Source of the DNA: Tahibacter sp042701255
Lineage (GTDB): Bacteria; Pseudomonadota; Gammaproteobacteria; Xanthomonadales; Rhodanobacteraceae
DNA: 64,000 nucleotides
NCBI RefSeq assembly: GCF_042701255.1
Contig: NZ_CP170554.1
Coordinates: 4,092,001 to 4,156,000, forward strand
Reading direction: 5' to 3'
Part shown: positions 8,242 through 18,795 of the stretch, piece after piece
Layout: each line of letters opens with the position of its first letter
Numbering within the stretch: the stretch's first letter is position 1
Notes under the pieces: model-generated
Databases searched by the model: none
The model's input: the letters and a program-made list of their open reading frames with translations, nothing else
Told to the model about the DNA's origin: nothing
Translations under genes and position numbers: made by a program

Positions 8242-9789
8242 TCAGCCTTTCGGCATGGAGGCACGAGCGAAAGCCGCTCGCAGCTCGTCTTCCCCGCCGT
8301 CGTCCGGAGGTCGGCCGCTCCTCCAGGCGATGATTCCATCCGGACGCACGAGCACGGCGCCCTGCGGCAAGATGCCGAACGTGGCGGCGAACGTCTGCGT
8401 GCGCGGAAACAGCACATCGCCGCCGATCTCCACCGGCGTCACTCCAAGCGACGCAGCCGTCGCACGCCAGCCCGGCGCGGCGCTCAACAGGACGAAATTC
8501 TCGCCGAACAGGTCCAGCGTGGAAATCGTTTCGCCATTCCGTTCCACCCAGACATGCGCCGCACGGGTACCGGGCTGGCCGGCCCACTCCTGAGGCGACG
8601 CGGCCTGCGGCAGGCCCGCTCCGGCTCCCGTGATCCCTGCGGACCGCAGCAGCTGTCCGAACTCCAGCGCGTCGTCGCTCAGGAGCGTTTCCGGCACGAA
8701 AGCAGGGCCGACCCAGCGCGCGTAGTCCGGCCGCGAGAACGTCTGCTGGTGGCGCAGCCAGCCGACGGGGCGCCGCTCGGCATCGTAGGTATCGAGCAGG
8801 GACGCATTGGAAGAACCCTCGACGACCCTTTGCAGCTTCCACGCCAGATTCCACACATCGTCGATGCCGGTATTGGCGCCGAATCCGCCGCGGGTCGGCG
8901 GCAGCTGATGCGCGGCGTCGCCCGCCAGGAAGACACGGTCCCGGCAATAGGACGTCGCGATGCGGCCGGCCATTTCCCATCGGCCGGTCGACAGGACGTC
9001 GAACGCCATCTCGCGCCCCAGCGCCGTGCGGATGGCCGCGCGCAATTCCTGATCCGAACGCGCGTGGTCGCCGTCGAGCATCACCACCCACCGGCTGTCG
9101 CCATACGTGGTCAGGAAGGCCCGGAAATTCCCGTGCTCGATCGAGAATTGCTGCGCGCCGCGTGACAGGAAGGCGTCCGCCTCGGAGCAGCGGAACAGCA
9201 CGCTGCGCAGGACACGCAGGTGTCCGACGCCGCTACGCCGGATGCCCAGCGCCTCGCGGATCGGACTGTCGGCACCGTCGGCCGCGATCAGATAGTCCGC
9301 CTCGATGTCGTACTCGCGCCCGCTGGTCCTGTCGCACAGGCGCGCCACGACATGGCTGCCGGTCTGCATGAAACCGAGCAGTTCCGTGGCGAGCCGCAGT
9401 TCGGCGCCGTGTTCGATGGCGGCCTCGCGCAGGATAGGTTCCAGCCTGTCTTGCGCGATCGCAGCGCCGGTGCACGGCGACAGGCCGGCTGCGCGGTCGC
9501 CACCCTCGCCCGGCGTCCACACCTCCTCGCGCTTCCATTCGCCGCTCAGGCTTTCCACGGTCACGCGGCGCAGGCGGGTTCCGGCAGGAGCCTGCGGAAT
9601 ACGGCTTCCGATCCCCGCCATGCGGTAGTGCTCCAGGGTGGTTTCCGTGAAGCCCATGGCGCGCGGATGAGGTGAACTGCCGGAGTGCTTCTCCACGACA
9701 ACGTGGGGAACGCCGCGCCAGGCGAGAAACAGCGATGCGGAAAGCCCGACCAGGCTTCCGCCGACGATCAGAACAGGGGTATGCGACAT
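8242..9789 (-). CDS. FAD-dependent aromatic hydroxylase-like monooxygenase
   Basis: 515 residues of the PHBH/PheA (UbiH-like, FAD_binding_3) class. The N-terminal dinucleotide fold begins VLIVGGSLVGLSASLFLAWRG. The second FAD motif is VFLAGDAAHQLPPTRGGFG at about residues 280-300, and the C-terminal 100 residues form the thioredoxin-like extension seen in resorcinol- and polyketide-type hydroxylases. It should use NAD(P)H and O2 to hydroxylate an aromatic substrate in the cytoplasm. AAAGGACACGTC before ATG provides the ribosome site. An inverted repeat (GTCCTTTG/CAAAGGAC) sits just upstream. The substrate is unknown. Confidence 0.9.
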   Translation of the reverse strand: MSHTPVLIVGGSLVGLSASLFLAWRGVPHVVVEKHSGSSPHPRAMGFTETTLEHYRMAGIGSRIPQAPAGTRLRRVTVESLSGEWKREEVWTPGEGGDRAAGLSPCTGAAIAQDRLEPILREAAIEHGAELRLATELLGFMQTGSHVVARLCDRTSGREYDIEADYLIAADGADSPIREALGIRRSGVGHLRVLRSVLFRCSEADAFLSRGAQQFSIEHGNFRAFLTTYGDSRWVVMLDGDHARSDQELRAAIRTALGREMAFDVLSTGRWEMAGRIATSYCRDRVFLAGDAAHQLPPTRGGFGANTGIDDVWNLAWKLQRVVEGSSNASLLDTYDAERRPVGWLRHQQTFSRPDYARWVGPAFVPETLLSDDALEFGQLLRSAGITGAGAGLPQAASPQEWAGQPGTRAAHVWVERNGETISTLDLFGENFVLLSAAPGWRATAASLGVTPVEIGGDVLFPRTQTFAATFGILPQGAVLVRPDGIIAWRSGRPPDDGGEDELRAAFARASMPKG

Positions 9790-9794
9790 GACGT

Positions 9795-9831
9795 GTCCTT
9801 TGCTTTGAGGCCGAATGGCGAATCAAAGGAC
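9795..9831 (-). promoter_or_regulatory. Inverted repeat before FAD monooxygenase gene
   Basis: Arms GTCCTTTG (9795-9802) and CAAAGGAC (9824-9831) are exact complements separated by 21 nt. The arm nearest the gene contains the ribosome site of the FAD monooxygenase mRNA (AAAGGAC), so it could be an operator or a leader hairpin that masks the ribosome site. No regulator gene is adjacent. Confidence 0.3.
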
Positions 9832-9918
9832 GTATGCCGATCCCGGGGAGATGGCCGCCACTGCGGGACGTGCCGCATCGGCCAAGTCGATGAAGGCTCC
9901 ACGAGAAGCAGGCATACG

Positions 9919-9963
9919 CCTACCTTCGTCGTGGTCCGCGACCCCTATGGGTTGGAATTAGGC
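9919..9963 (+). pseudogene. Possible remnant of a VOC/glyoxalase-like gene
   Basis: Within the 328-bp spacer 9790-10117, the plus strand reads TFVVVRDPYGLELGL. This resembles the C-terminal strand of glyoxalase/bleomycin-resistance (VOC) proteins, usually (V/F)xDPDGxxxEL. No matching upstream domain is visible, so at most this is a decayed fragment. Nothing else is recognised in the spacer. Very tentative. Confidence 0.18.
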
Positions 9964-10117
9964 CTCCCTCGCACGAGGAAAGCTGACCGGGGCTCACCAC
10001 GCCGGTCCACCTTTTTCGACCGTGCGAGTCTAGGCGACAGAGCGCGCTGCGATCAACGATTCCGCGGACCGGCCCACGAGCGGCGTGGCGCCGGCACTGT
10101 CCACGCAGGATCCGATT

Positions 10118-11761
<1,644 letters not shown>

Positions 11762-11766
11762 GGGGC

Positions 11767-11906
11767 CGGGAATCGGGAATCGGGAATGGGGAATCGGTAG
11801 AAGCAGACCGCGGTGACTCTAAGCGCCATCGTAATCGGAGCAGAAATGTCGAACGCGCCGCAGCGGCAGCGCTCGACGATTCCCCATTCCCGATTCCCGA
11901 TTCCCG
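11767..11906. repeat. Perfect 30-bp inverted repeat of GGGAATC units
   Basis: The left arm 11767-11796 reads as iterated GGGAATC/GGGAATG units, and the right arm 11877-11906 is its exact reverse complement, with an 80-nt centre. It fills most of the guaB-guaA spacer. Heptameric GGGAATC arrays are common in Xanthomonadales intergenic DNA; the perfect pairing here could form a long stem in the guaBA transcript. No T-run follows, so it is not a canonical terminator. Confidence 0.8.
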
Positions 11907-11908
11907 CC

Positions 11909-11934
11909 ATCGTCTCGACCTCAGTCGAGACGAT
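11909..11934 (-). promoter_or_regulatory. Stem-loop across the guaB stop codon
   Basis: An 11-bp perfect stem (ATCGTCTCGAC with GTCGAGACGAT) and a 4-nt loop span the guaB stop codon at 11921-11923. It immediately precedes the 30-bp inverted repeat. It lacks a U-tract, so RNA stabilisation or processing between guaB and guaA is more likely than termination. Confidence 0.4.
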
Positions 11935-13380
11935 AGTTCGGCGCCTCTTTCGTGATCGCGACATCGTGCACGTGCGACTCGCGTACGCCGGCGCTCGTGA
12001 TGCGCACGAACTGCGGTTTGACGCGCAGCTCGTCGACGGTCGCGCAGCCGACGTAACCCATCGACGCGCGCAGGCCGCCGACGAGCTGATGCACGATGTT
12101 GCGCAGCGGGCCACGGTACGGCACGCGTCCTTCGATGCCTTCGGGCACGAGCTTGTCGGCGTCGGCGTCGTCCTGGAAATAGCGGTCCTTGGAACCCTTC
12201 TGCATCGCGCCGAGCGAGCCCATGCCGCGATAGCTCTTGTAGGAGCGGCCCTGATACAGCTCGACTTCGCCGGGCGCTTCCTCGGTACCGGCGAACATGC
12301 CGCCGATCATCACGCAGGACGCGCCGGCGACGAGCGCCTTGGCGATGTCGCCGGAGTAGCGGATGCCGCCGTCGGCGATCAGCGGGACGTTCGCGTCGCG
12401 CAGCGCTTCGGCGACCATGCTGACCGCGGAGATCTGCGGCACGCCGACGCCGGCGATCATGCGCGTGGTACAGATCGAGCCCGGGCCGACACCGACCTTG
12501 ACCGCGTCGGCGCCCGCATCGACGAGCGCGCGCGCGCGGCGTCGCCGGTGACGATGTTGCCGCCGATGACCTGCATCTCGGGAAAGTTCTTCTTGACCCA
12601 GGCGACGCGGTCGAGCACGCCCTGGGAATGGCCGTGCGCCGTGTCGACGACGATGACGTCGACGCCGGCTTCGACCAGCGCCGCGACACGCTCCTCGGTG
12701 TCGCCGCCGACGCCGACCGCCGCGCCGACGCGCAGGCGTTCGTGCGTGTCCTTGGCCGCGTTCGGGTTGTCGCGCGCTTTCTGGATGTCCTTGACCGTGA
12801 TCAGCCCGCGCAGGCGGAAGCTGTCGTCGACGACGAGGACTTTCTCGATACGGTGCTTGTGCAGCAGCGCGAGCACTTCTTCCTCGTGCGCGCCTTCGTT
12901 GACGGTGATCAGGCGATCCTTGCGCGTCATGATGTGGCGCACCGGATCGTCGGGCTTCTTCTCGAAGCGCAGATCGCGGTTGGTCACGATGCCGACGAGC
13001 TGCTCGCCGTCAACGACCGGCACGCCGGAGATGTTGCGCGCACGGACGATCTGCATGACTTCGCGGATCGAGGTGTCCGGTGTGACCGTGATCGGATCGC
13101 GGATCACGCCGGCTTCGAATTTCTTGACCAGGCGGACTTCGGAAGCCTGGCGTTCGACCGGCATGTTCTTGTGGATGATGCCCATGCCGCCGCACTGGGC
13201 CATCGTGATGGCCAGCCGTGCTTCGGTGACGGTGTCCATCGCGGCGGCGAGCACCGGAATGTTCAGCCGTATGCCGCGGGTCAGTCGGGTGGCGAGGTTG
13301 ACGTCCTTGGGCAGGACGTTGGAATAGGCGGGAACCAGCGAGACGTCGTCGAACGTCAGGGCTTCGGCGAGGATGCGCAT
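11921..13380 (-). pseudogene. guaB: IMP dehydrogenase, coding frame broken by a 2-nt indel
   Basis: IMP dehydrogenase oxidises IMP to XMP, the first step to GMP. The N-terminal 280 residues run in one frame from ATG 13380: TIM-barrel start FDDVSLVPAYSNVLP, then two CBS domains (about residues 95-205), then VIGGNIVTGDAARA. The rest, ending EAPNYRLD at 11921, is in another frame. The catalytic Cys (TGT at 12472-12470, in GSICTTRMIAG) lies just after the break. The break is in a GC-dinucleotide run at 12526-12540; removing two bases restores DAARALVDAGADAVKVGVGPG and gives a normal length of about 485 residues. Nothing else is damaged, so sequencing error is likely. A strong promoter lies upstream. 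Confidence 0.9.
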
Positions 13381-13407
13381 ACGCTTTTGGACCGTCGCAA
13401 AAACGAG

Positions 13408-13435
13408 ATTATACGGGAAGGTCCGGCGCGCTCAA
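13408..13435 (-). promoter_or_regulatory. Sigma-70-type promoter of guaB
   Basis: On the minus strand, a perfect TATAAT (13413-13408) is preceded after 16 nt by TTGAGC (13435-13430, 4 of 6 matches to TTGACA). Transcription would start near 13401, leaving a leader of about 20 nt before the guaB ATG. This is the clearest promoter in the window. The rest of the spacer to 13676 holds nothing recognised. Confidence 0.6.
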
Positions 13436-13676
13436 ATAACGCCGAGGCCGTCCCGGCCGGGCCTGCGACATAAGTCCGCCCCCGGCCGGATCAAGACTGT
13501 ATGCGACGAAAGGCCAAGCGAGCTCGGCCGTTGCGGCGCACACCTGCCGGTCGCGGGATGACAACGGCGCAGCTGCAGCGCGGTTGCATTCGCGGGAAAT
13601 CGCTGCGCCCGCGGTGCTTCGCAGACGCGATACCGCGACGTTGCGGTTCGCCGAAGGCTCACCGCAACCTGCGCGA

Positions 13677-14961
13677 TCACCGCGCGAGCCAGAGCGACAG
13701 GCCGGGCCAGTAGGTGATGATCAGGGTCGCGGCCAGCATGATCAGGAAGAACGGCACGGCGGCGCGGACCAGAGTCATCACGGGCTGGCGGAAGCGTGCG
13801 CTCGCGATGTAGAGGTTGATGCCCAGCGGCGGCAGGAAGATGCCGAGCTGCAGGTTGGCCAGGAAGATGATGCCCAGGTGCACCGGATCGATGCCGTAGC
13901 GCACGGCGACCGGCAACACCAGCGGCACGAGCAGGATGATGGCCGGGAAGCCTTCGAGCAGCATGCCGAACACGAGCAGGAACAGGTTCAGCGCGAGCAG
14001 GAACAGGAACGGATTGCTCTCGGGAATGTGCGTGCGCAGGAACTGGAACAGTTTCTCGGGCACTTCCGCGTCGATGAGCCAGTTGGTCAGCGCGAGCGAG
14101 AAGCCGAGGATCACGAGGATGCCGCCGACCAGCACCATCGCATGGCGGATCACGCGCGGCAGCTCGGCCAGCTTGATCTCGCGCCGGATCAGCACGGTCA
14201 CGAGCAGCACGTAGAGCGCGGTCGCCGCGGCCGCTTCGGACGCGGCGAGCTTGCCCGAATAGATGCCGATCAGGATCACGAACGGCAGCGGGATTTCCCA
14301 GGCGGCATCCTTGACCGCGGCCCAGAGCTCGCCGGGCGCCGCGGCTTTCGGCCGCGGCACGCCGCGTACGTGCCAGGCGCTGTAGAGGCCGAGCATCGTG
14401 ACCATCAGCAGGCACGGCAGCACGCCGGCCTTGAACAGTGCGTCGATGCTGACCGGCGGCGTGGTCTGGAACTGCTGCGCGACGACGCCGTAGAGGATCA
14501 GCGGCATCGACGGCACGAGCAGCAGGCCGAGACTGCCCGAGGCGGTCAGCAGGCCGAGACTGAATTTCTCGCCGTACTGCGCCTGGCGCAGCGCCGGATA
14601 CAGCACGGCGCCGAGCGCGATGATGGTCACGCCGGTCGCGCCGGTGAACGCCGTGAACAAGGTACAGGCCAGCACCGCGACGATGGCCAGCCCGCCGGGC
14701 AGCCAGCCGACCAGTGCATTCGTCAGACGCACCAGGCGCTGCGGCGTCTGGCTCTCGGCCAGGATGTAGCCGGCCAAGGTGAACAGCGGAATCGCGATCA
14801 GCGCCGGCATGTCCGACAGGCGGTAGAACTTCCACCGCGACGGCGATGCCTTCCTGGCCGGCCATGTGGAATCCGATCAGCGCGATCGCGCCGAGGATCG
14901 CGAACAGCGGCGCACCGAGCGCCGCGAGCAGTATCAATACGCCGACTATGAGCCAGATCAC
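13677..14961 (-). pseudogene. dctM: TRAP transporter large permease DctM, frame broken by 1-nt indel
   Basis: Large membrane subunit (about 12 helices) of a tripartite ATP-independent periplasmic transporter driving solute uptake by ion gradient. The N-terminus begins at GTG 14961 (MIWLIVGVLILLAALGAPLF) and reads to AVAVEV; the remainder, SDMPALIAIPLFTLAGYILAE to the stop at 13677, is in another frame. An extra base at about 14829 explains it: removing it gives AVAVEFYRLSDMPALIAIP, the normal DctM sequence, and a total of 427 residues, the usual family length. The GTG overlaps the dctQ stop (GTGA) and has GGAGGGCGAGG upstream. Otherwise undamaged, so sequencing error is plausible. Confidence 0.88.
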
Positions 14962-15461
14962 GCCTCGCCCTCCGCCAGCGGATCGTGCGATTTCGGCGGC
15001 AGCAGCGAACGGATCAGGAAGCGCAGCGCCATCAGGCCGAAGCCCAGCGGCAGGATCAGTTCCAGCATCCAGGCCGGCAGGCCGAGCACGCCGGCCGTGC
15101 CGCCTTCGCGATCGAGTTCAACCAGGCCCCAGCTGTGCCAGGCCATCAGGCCGCAGAGCACCGCGGCGAAAGCCAAGGCGACGAAGCGCGCGACGCGCAG
15201 CGCCGTGCCGCTGACGAAGCGGGCGATGAAGTCCAGGCCGATGTGCTGATCCTCGCGCGTGGCGATGACCGCGCCGAGCATCGCGCTCCAGAGCACCAGC
15301 GCGCGCAGCACGGGCTCGGCCCAGGCGAAGCCGCTGTCGAACACGTTGCGCAGCAGGATCTGCGCGCCGGCCAGCACGACCATGAACACGACGAGCACGG
15401 TCAGCACCCAGTCCTCGAAGCGATGCAGGCGGGCGAGATGGCGCTGGTAGGCGGTAGTCAT
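14958..15461 (-). CDS. dctQ: TRAP transporter small permease DctQ
   Basis: 167 residues with four predicted helices (about 18-36, 52-70, 90-110 and 130-152). It shows the DctQ-family signatures WAEPVLRALVLWSAMLGAVIATRE and HIGLDFI. This small subunit pairs with DctM in the inner membrane. GGAAGGACACG precedes the ATG at 15461. It lies between dctP (23-bp gap) and dctM (4-nt overlap). Confidence 0.93.
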   Translation of the reverse strand: MTTAYQRHLARLHRFEDWVLTVLVVFMVVLAGAQILLRNVFDSGFAWAEPVLRALVLWSAMLGAVIATREDQHIGLDFIARFVSGTALRVARFVALAFAAVLCGLMAWHSWGLVELDREGGTAGVLGLPAWMLELILPLGFGLMALRFLIRSLLPPKSHDPLAEGEA

Positions 15462-15484
15462 CGTGTCCTTCCGGTCGGCCGCGC

Positions 15485-16495
15485 TTACTTCTTGCGCACG
15501 GCGGCGATTTCGGCGTCGATGGCCGAGATGATGTCGGGCGACGGCGACTTGTCGCCGCTGATCTGCTTGGCCGCTTCGGGGCCGATCTTCTGCCAGCCGG
15601 CGACTTCCTCGGCACTGGGTTCGTAGATCGCGATGCCCTGTTTCTTCAGCGCGTCGACGGCCTTGGTGTTGTCCTCGATGCTGATCTGGTCCAGGCGCGC
15701 GAAGGCCTTGCCGATTTCGTCCTTGAGCACGGCCTGGTCGGCGGCGCTGACTTTGTCGTAGGCCTTCTTGTCCACGACCATGACGCCGACGACGTAGCTG
15801 ACCGGCAGGTCGACGATGTGCTTGATCTTGGTATGCCACTGGAACGCGATCGCGCCGGCGAACGTGTTCGCGGCGGTGTCGATCAGGCCGGTCTGCAGGC
15901 TGGTGTAGACGTCGGCCAGCGGCAGCGAGATCGGCGTGACGCCGGCGGCCTTGAACGCGATCTCGGCGATGAAGTCGCCCTGCGGCACCCAGACCTTGGC
16001 GGCCTTGAGCTGATCGCGCGTCTTTATTTCGCGCGTGCTCATGATGTACGCGAAGCCGCCGCCGGACAGGCCCAGCGCGACGAAGCCGCTCTTCTCGAAG
16101 CCGGTCTTGATGCGCTCGTCGAACTTGGCGCGCACGGCGTCGACTTCGGCCTGCGTGCGGAACAGGAACGGCAGGCTGTAGGCCTGCACGTCGGGATTGG
16201 CGTTGGCGATCTCGCCGCCGGTGAACGCACCGCCCTGCAGCTGGCCGATCTTGATCTTGCGCTGCACCGTGGCCGAGTCGCCCATGACGCCGCCGGGGTA
16301 GTACTTGATCTCCACACGGCCTTCGGTGCGCGTCTTGACCGCGTCGGCGCCGGCGCGCATTTCCTTCATCCAGGCCGTGCCGTCGGGCGCCGTCGTCGCG
16401 ATCTTGATGACTTCGGCTTGCGCGGTGCCGACTGCGAACAGGGCCAGCAGGACGGACGGCAGCAGGAAGGACAGCCGGGACTTGCGCAGATTCAT
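15485..16495 (-). CDS. dctP: TRAP transporter solute-binding protein DctP
   Basis: 336 residues. A signal peptide (MNLRKSRLSFLLPSVLLALF to the AQA site) precedes the DctP fold: VIKIATTAPDGTAWMKEMRA, then YYPGGVMGDSATVQRKIKIG, LPFLFRTQAEVDAVR and the QTGLIDTAANTFAGA segment. It binds the substrate in the periplasm and delivers it to DctQM. Start ATG 16495 is preceded by GGGAG; 12 extra upstream codons are rejected because they break the signal peptide. The ligand cannot be deduced, though the YYPGG and W..K motifs place it with the TatT-associated branch. Confidence 0.95.
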   Translation of the reverse strand: MNLRKSRLSFLLPSVLLALFAVGTAQAEVIKIATTAPDGTAWMKEMRAGADAVKTRTEGRVEIKYYPGGVMGDSATVQRKIKIGQLQGGAFTGGEIANANPDVQAYSLPFLFRTQAEVDAVRAKFDERIKTGFEKSGFVALGLSGGGFAYIMSTREIKTRDQLKAAKVWVPQGDFIAEIAFKAAGVTPISLPLADVYTSLQTGLIDTAANTFAGAIAFQWHTKIKHIVDLPVSYVVGVMVVDKKAYDKVSAADQAVLKDEIGKAFARLDQISIEDNTKAVDALKKQGIAIYEPSAEEVAGWQKIGPEAAKQISGDKSPSPDIISAIDAEIAAVRKK

Positions 16496-16555
16496 GTCGA
16501 ACTCCCAGGGCCGCTCAGGCCCGCAGTGCAATGAAGCGAAACCGCCGCGGCGGCC

Positions 16556-17419
16556 TCAGAAATAGTCCTTGCCGGACGCCAGCAGCGCTTTCGCGCGCTG
16601 CTGCGCCAGCACGTTCATCAGGGTCATGCGCGGCGCCTCGGGCGCGGCGGCGATGACCTCGCCGAGCAAACGGTCGTGCAGCTCCTGGTCGAACACCAGC
16701 CGCGCGTAGTACTGCGCGTACAGGGTCTTGGCCATGAGGTTCCTGCCCTGCGACATCGCGATCGCGGTCTCGAACGCGGCCTTGCCGAGCTCGGGCTTGC
16801 CGCCGAGCTGGGCCGGGCGCAGCGAATGCAGCACGCCGAGCACCATGTGCGGTTCGCCGGCGGCGTAGTTCGCATCCAGCGCGAGCACGCGCTCGACGAG
16901 CAGCTGCACCTTGGGCAGATCGGCGATCGCGTTCCAGTCGCCGCTGTCCTGCTGGATGCGGCCGGCCCAGGCCGACGCCAGGCCGTAGAGCAGATCGATG
17001 TCCTTGACGCCGAGCTTCGCGACCTCGCCCGACAGCGCTTCGAACGGCTGGTCGATCGCGCCGCAGAGTGCCGCATTGCGCACGCAGGTCGCGCGCTTCG
17101 CATAGCCGAACGCGCGGTTGGCCAGGCGCTTGCCGCGCTCGGGCTCGGCGACGAAGCCGCCCGCATAGGCGCCGTAGAGCTTGGCCGCGGCGAGCAGGGT
17201 GCCGGCGTTGTTCGGATCGCCCTCGATCAGCGCATCGAGCAGCAGCAGGTAGGCCGGCAGGCCGTCGCGCACGGTGCCCGGGTCGTCCTGGTTCAGCACG
17301 GCGCCGCCGAGGTTGTCGGCGAAACGCTGCGAAGCCTTGTTGACGATGCCGGCGCAGCCGGCGAGCAGGGTCAGCGCGGCAATGCACAGCAGCAGCGGAA
17401 GTCGGCGCATCGGATTCAT
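16556..17419 (-). CDS. TatT-type TRAP-associated lipoprotein
   Basis: 287 residues. An N-terminal lipobox LLAGC puts the lipidated Cys at residue 22, so the protein is a periplasm-facing lipoprotein. The remaining sequence is helical and repeat-like (LLAAAKLYGAYAGGFV, LLYGLASAWAGRIQ, PHMVLGVLHSLRP), matching the TatT component family, whose known member (Treponema T-component) forms a TPR-like trimer that partners the TRAP binding protein. Position just before dctP supports this. The ATG overlaps the folD stop (ATGA at 17416-17419). Likely TRAP accessory; function partly established in the family. Confidence 0.88.
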   Translation of the reverse strand: MNPMRRLPLLLCIAALTLLAGCAGIVNKASQRFADNLGGAVLNQDDPGTVRDGLPAYLLLLDALIEGDPNNAGTLLAAAKLYGAYAGGFVAEPERGKRLANRAFGYAKRATCVRNAALCGAIDQPFEALSGEVAKLGVKDIDLLYGLASAWAGRIQQDSGDWNAIADLPKVQLLVERVLALDANYAAGEPHMVLGVLHSLRPAQLGGKPELGKAAFETAIAMSQGRNLMAKTLYAQYYARLVFDQELHDRLLGEVIAAAPEAPRMTLMNVLAQQRAKALLASGKDYF

Positions 17420-18273
17420 CGGTCGAAAAAGGTTTCGGCAGCTTCGAGGGTGTTTTCGATCAGGGTCGCGACGGTCATGCGCCCCACTCCGCCGGGCACC
17501 GGCGTGATCCACGACGCGCGCTGCGCGGCGACGTCGAACTCCACGTCGCCGACGAGGCTGCCGTCGTCGAGACGGTTGATGCCGATGTCGATGACGATGG
17601 CGCCGGGCTTGATCCAGTCGCCCTTGACGAGGCCCGGACGGCCGACCGCGACGACGACGATGTCGGCCTGGGCGACGAAGCCCGGCAGGTCACGTGTGAA
17701 CTTGTGGCAGGAAGTCGTGGTGCAGCCGGCCAGCAGCAGCTCCAGCGCCATCGGCCGGCCGACGTGGTTGGACACGCCGACGATGACCGCATGCTGGCCG
17801 CGTACCGGACGATCGGTATGCGCGAGCAGGGTCATGACGCCCTTGGGCGTGCACGGCCGCAGGCCGCGCTGGCGCAGCACCAGGGCGCCTACGTTGGCGG
17901 CGTGGAATCCGTCGACGTCCTTGCGCGGGTCGATGCGGTTGATCAGTGCGGTCGCGTCGATGTGCGCCGGCAACGGCAGCTGCACGAGGATGCCGTGCAC
18001 GCGCGCGTCGGCGTTGAGCCGGTCGATCAGCGCATACAGCTCGGTTTCGGAGGTTTCCGCCGGCAGGTCGTAGTCGAACGAACGGAAATCGACTTCCTTG
18101 CAGGCCTTGCGCTTGTTCTTGACGTAGACCGCCGATGCCGGATCGGCGCCGACGAGGACGACGGCGAGTCCGGGTTGCGACTTGCCGGCGGCGATGCGGG
18201 CGCTGACCCGGCCCTTGATGCGCTCCAGCAGTTCGTCGGCGATGCGTTTGCCGTCCAGTATCCGGGCGGTCAT
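17416..18273 (-). CDS. folD: Bifunctional methylenetetrahydrofolate dehydrogenase/cyclohydrolase
   Basis: 285 residues, normal length. FolD interconverts 5,10-methylene-, methenyl- and 10-formyl-tetrahydrofolate using NADP. The catalytic Tyr/Lys are in SAVYVKNKRKAC, the substrate site is LPLPAHID and IDPRKDVDGFHAANVG, and the Rossmann domain carries VGVSNHVGRPMALELL and a C-terminal TPVPGGVGRMT. The usual GRS before IVGRP is GVS here, seen in some gamma-proteobacteria. It is the first gene of the minus-strand unit folD-tatT-dctPQM, though the transporter is probably only co-transcribed. Confidence 0.97.
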   Translation of the reverse strand: MTARILDGKRIADELLERIKGRVSARIAAGKSQPGLAVVLVGADPASAVYVKNKRKACKEVDFRSFDYDLPAETSETELYALIDRLNADARVHGILVQLPLPAHIDATALINRIDPRKDVDGFHAANVGALVLRQRGLRPCTPKGVMTLLAHTDRPVRGQHAVIVGVSNHVGRPMALELLLAGCTTTSCHKFTRDLPGFVAQADIVVVAVGRPGLVKGDWIKPGAIVIDIGINRLDDGSLVGDVEFDVAAQRASWITPVPGGVGRMTVATLIENTLEAAETFFDR

Positions 18274-18455
18274 CGGTGAGCAGTTCCAGGTCCGGCCCGC
18301 GGCCGGCGATGCAGGGAGGTCACGCGGATTACGCCGGACGGAAGACGCCGGCCCGGCACGACAAGGCGCGCATTATCCATGTCCGGCGGGGCCGCCTCAA
18401 ACCGCGCCGCGGCGGCGCTCAGCTACCATGCAGTTTTTCCGCCCCGGAGCCGCCC

Positions 18456-18749
18456 ATGTCCGCCACCGTCGAGCTCGAAGCCGCCGCGTTCCGCCGCCTG
18501 CTGGCGCATCTGAACGAACGCAGCGACGTGCAGAACATCGACCTCATGATCACCGCCGGCTTCTGCCGCAACTGCCTGGCCGACTGGTACCGCGAAGCGG
18601 CCACCGAGCGCGGTGTCGAGCTCGACAAGGACGCCGCGCGCGAGCGGATTTACGGCATGCCGTTCGCGCAATGGAAGGCGCAGCACCAGAAGGACGCCAC
18701 GCCGGAACAGCTCGCCGCGTTCGAGCGGGCGCAGAAGGCGCATGGGTGA
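18456..18749 (+). CDS. DUF1244 family protein
   Basis: 97 residues, all of it a single DUF1244 domain: LNERSDVQNIDLMITAGFCR, then CRNCLADWYREAA and YGMPFAQWKAQHQ. Members are small all-helical proteins of unknown function conserved in Proteobacteria. The two Cys of GFCRNC could bind metal, but this is not established. GGAG lies 6-9 nt before ATG. It is divergent from folD and ends 47 bp before a palindromic repeat that may act as its terminator. Confidence 0.9.
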   Translation: MSATVELEAAAFRRLLAHLNERSDVQNIDLMITAGFCRNCLADWYREAATERGVELDKDAARERIYGMPFAQWKAQHQKDATPEQLAAFERAQKAHG

Positions 18750-18795
18750 GGGTTGCCCGGTTGGGGCTGGGCCGGATTGAGCTGAGGTAACGCGG

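Noticed and set aside
11767..11906. CRISPR-like repetition
   Set aside because: GGGAATC units are tandem without spacers and form a single inverted pair; no cas genes.
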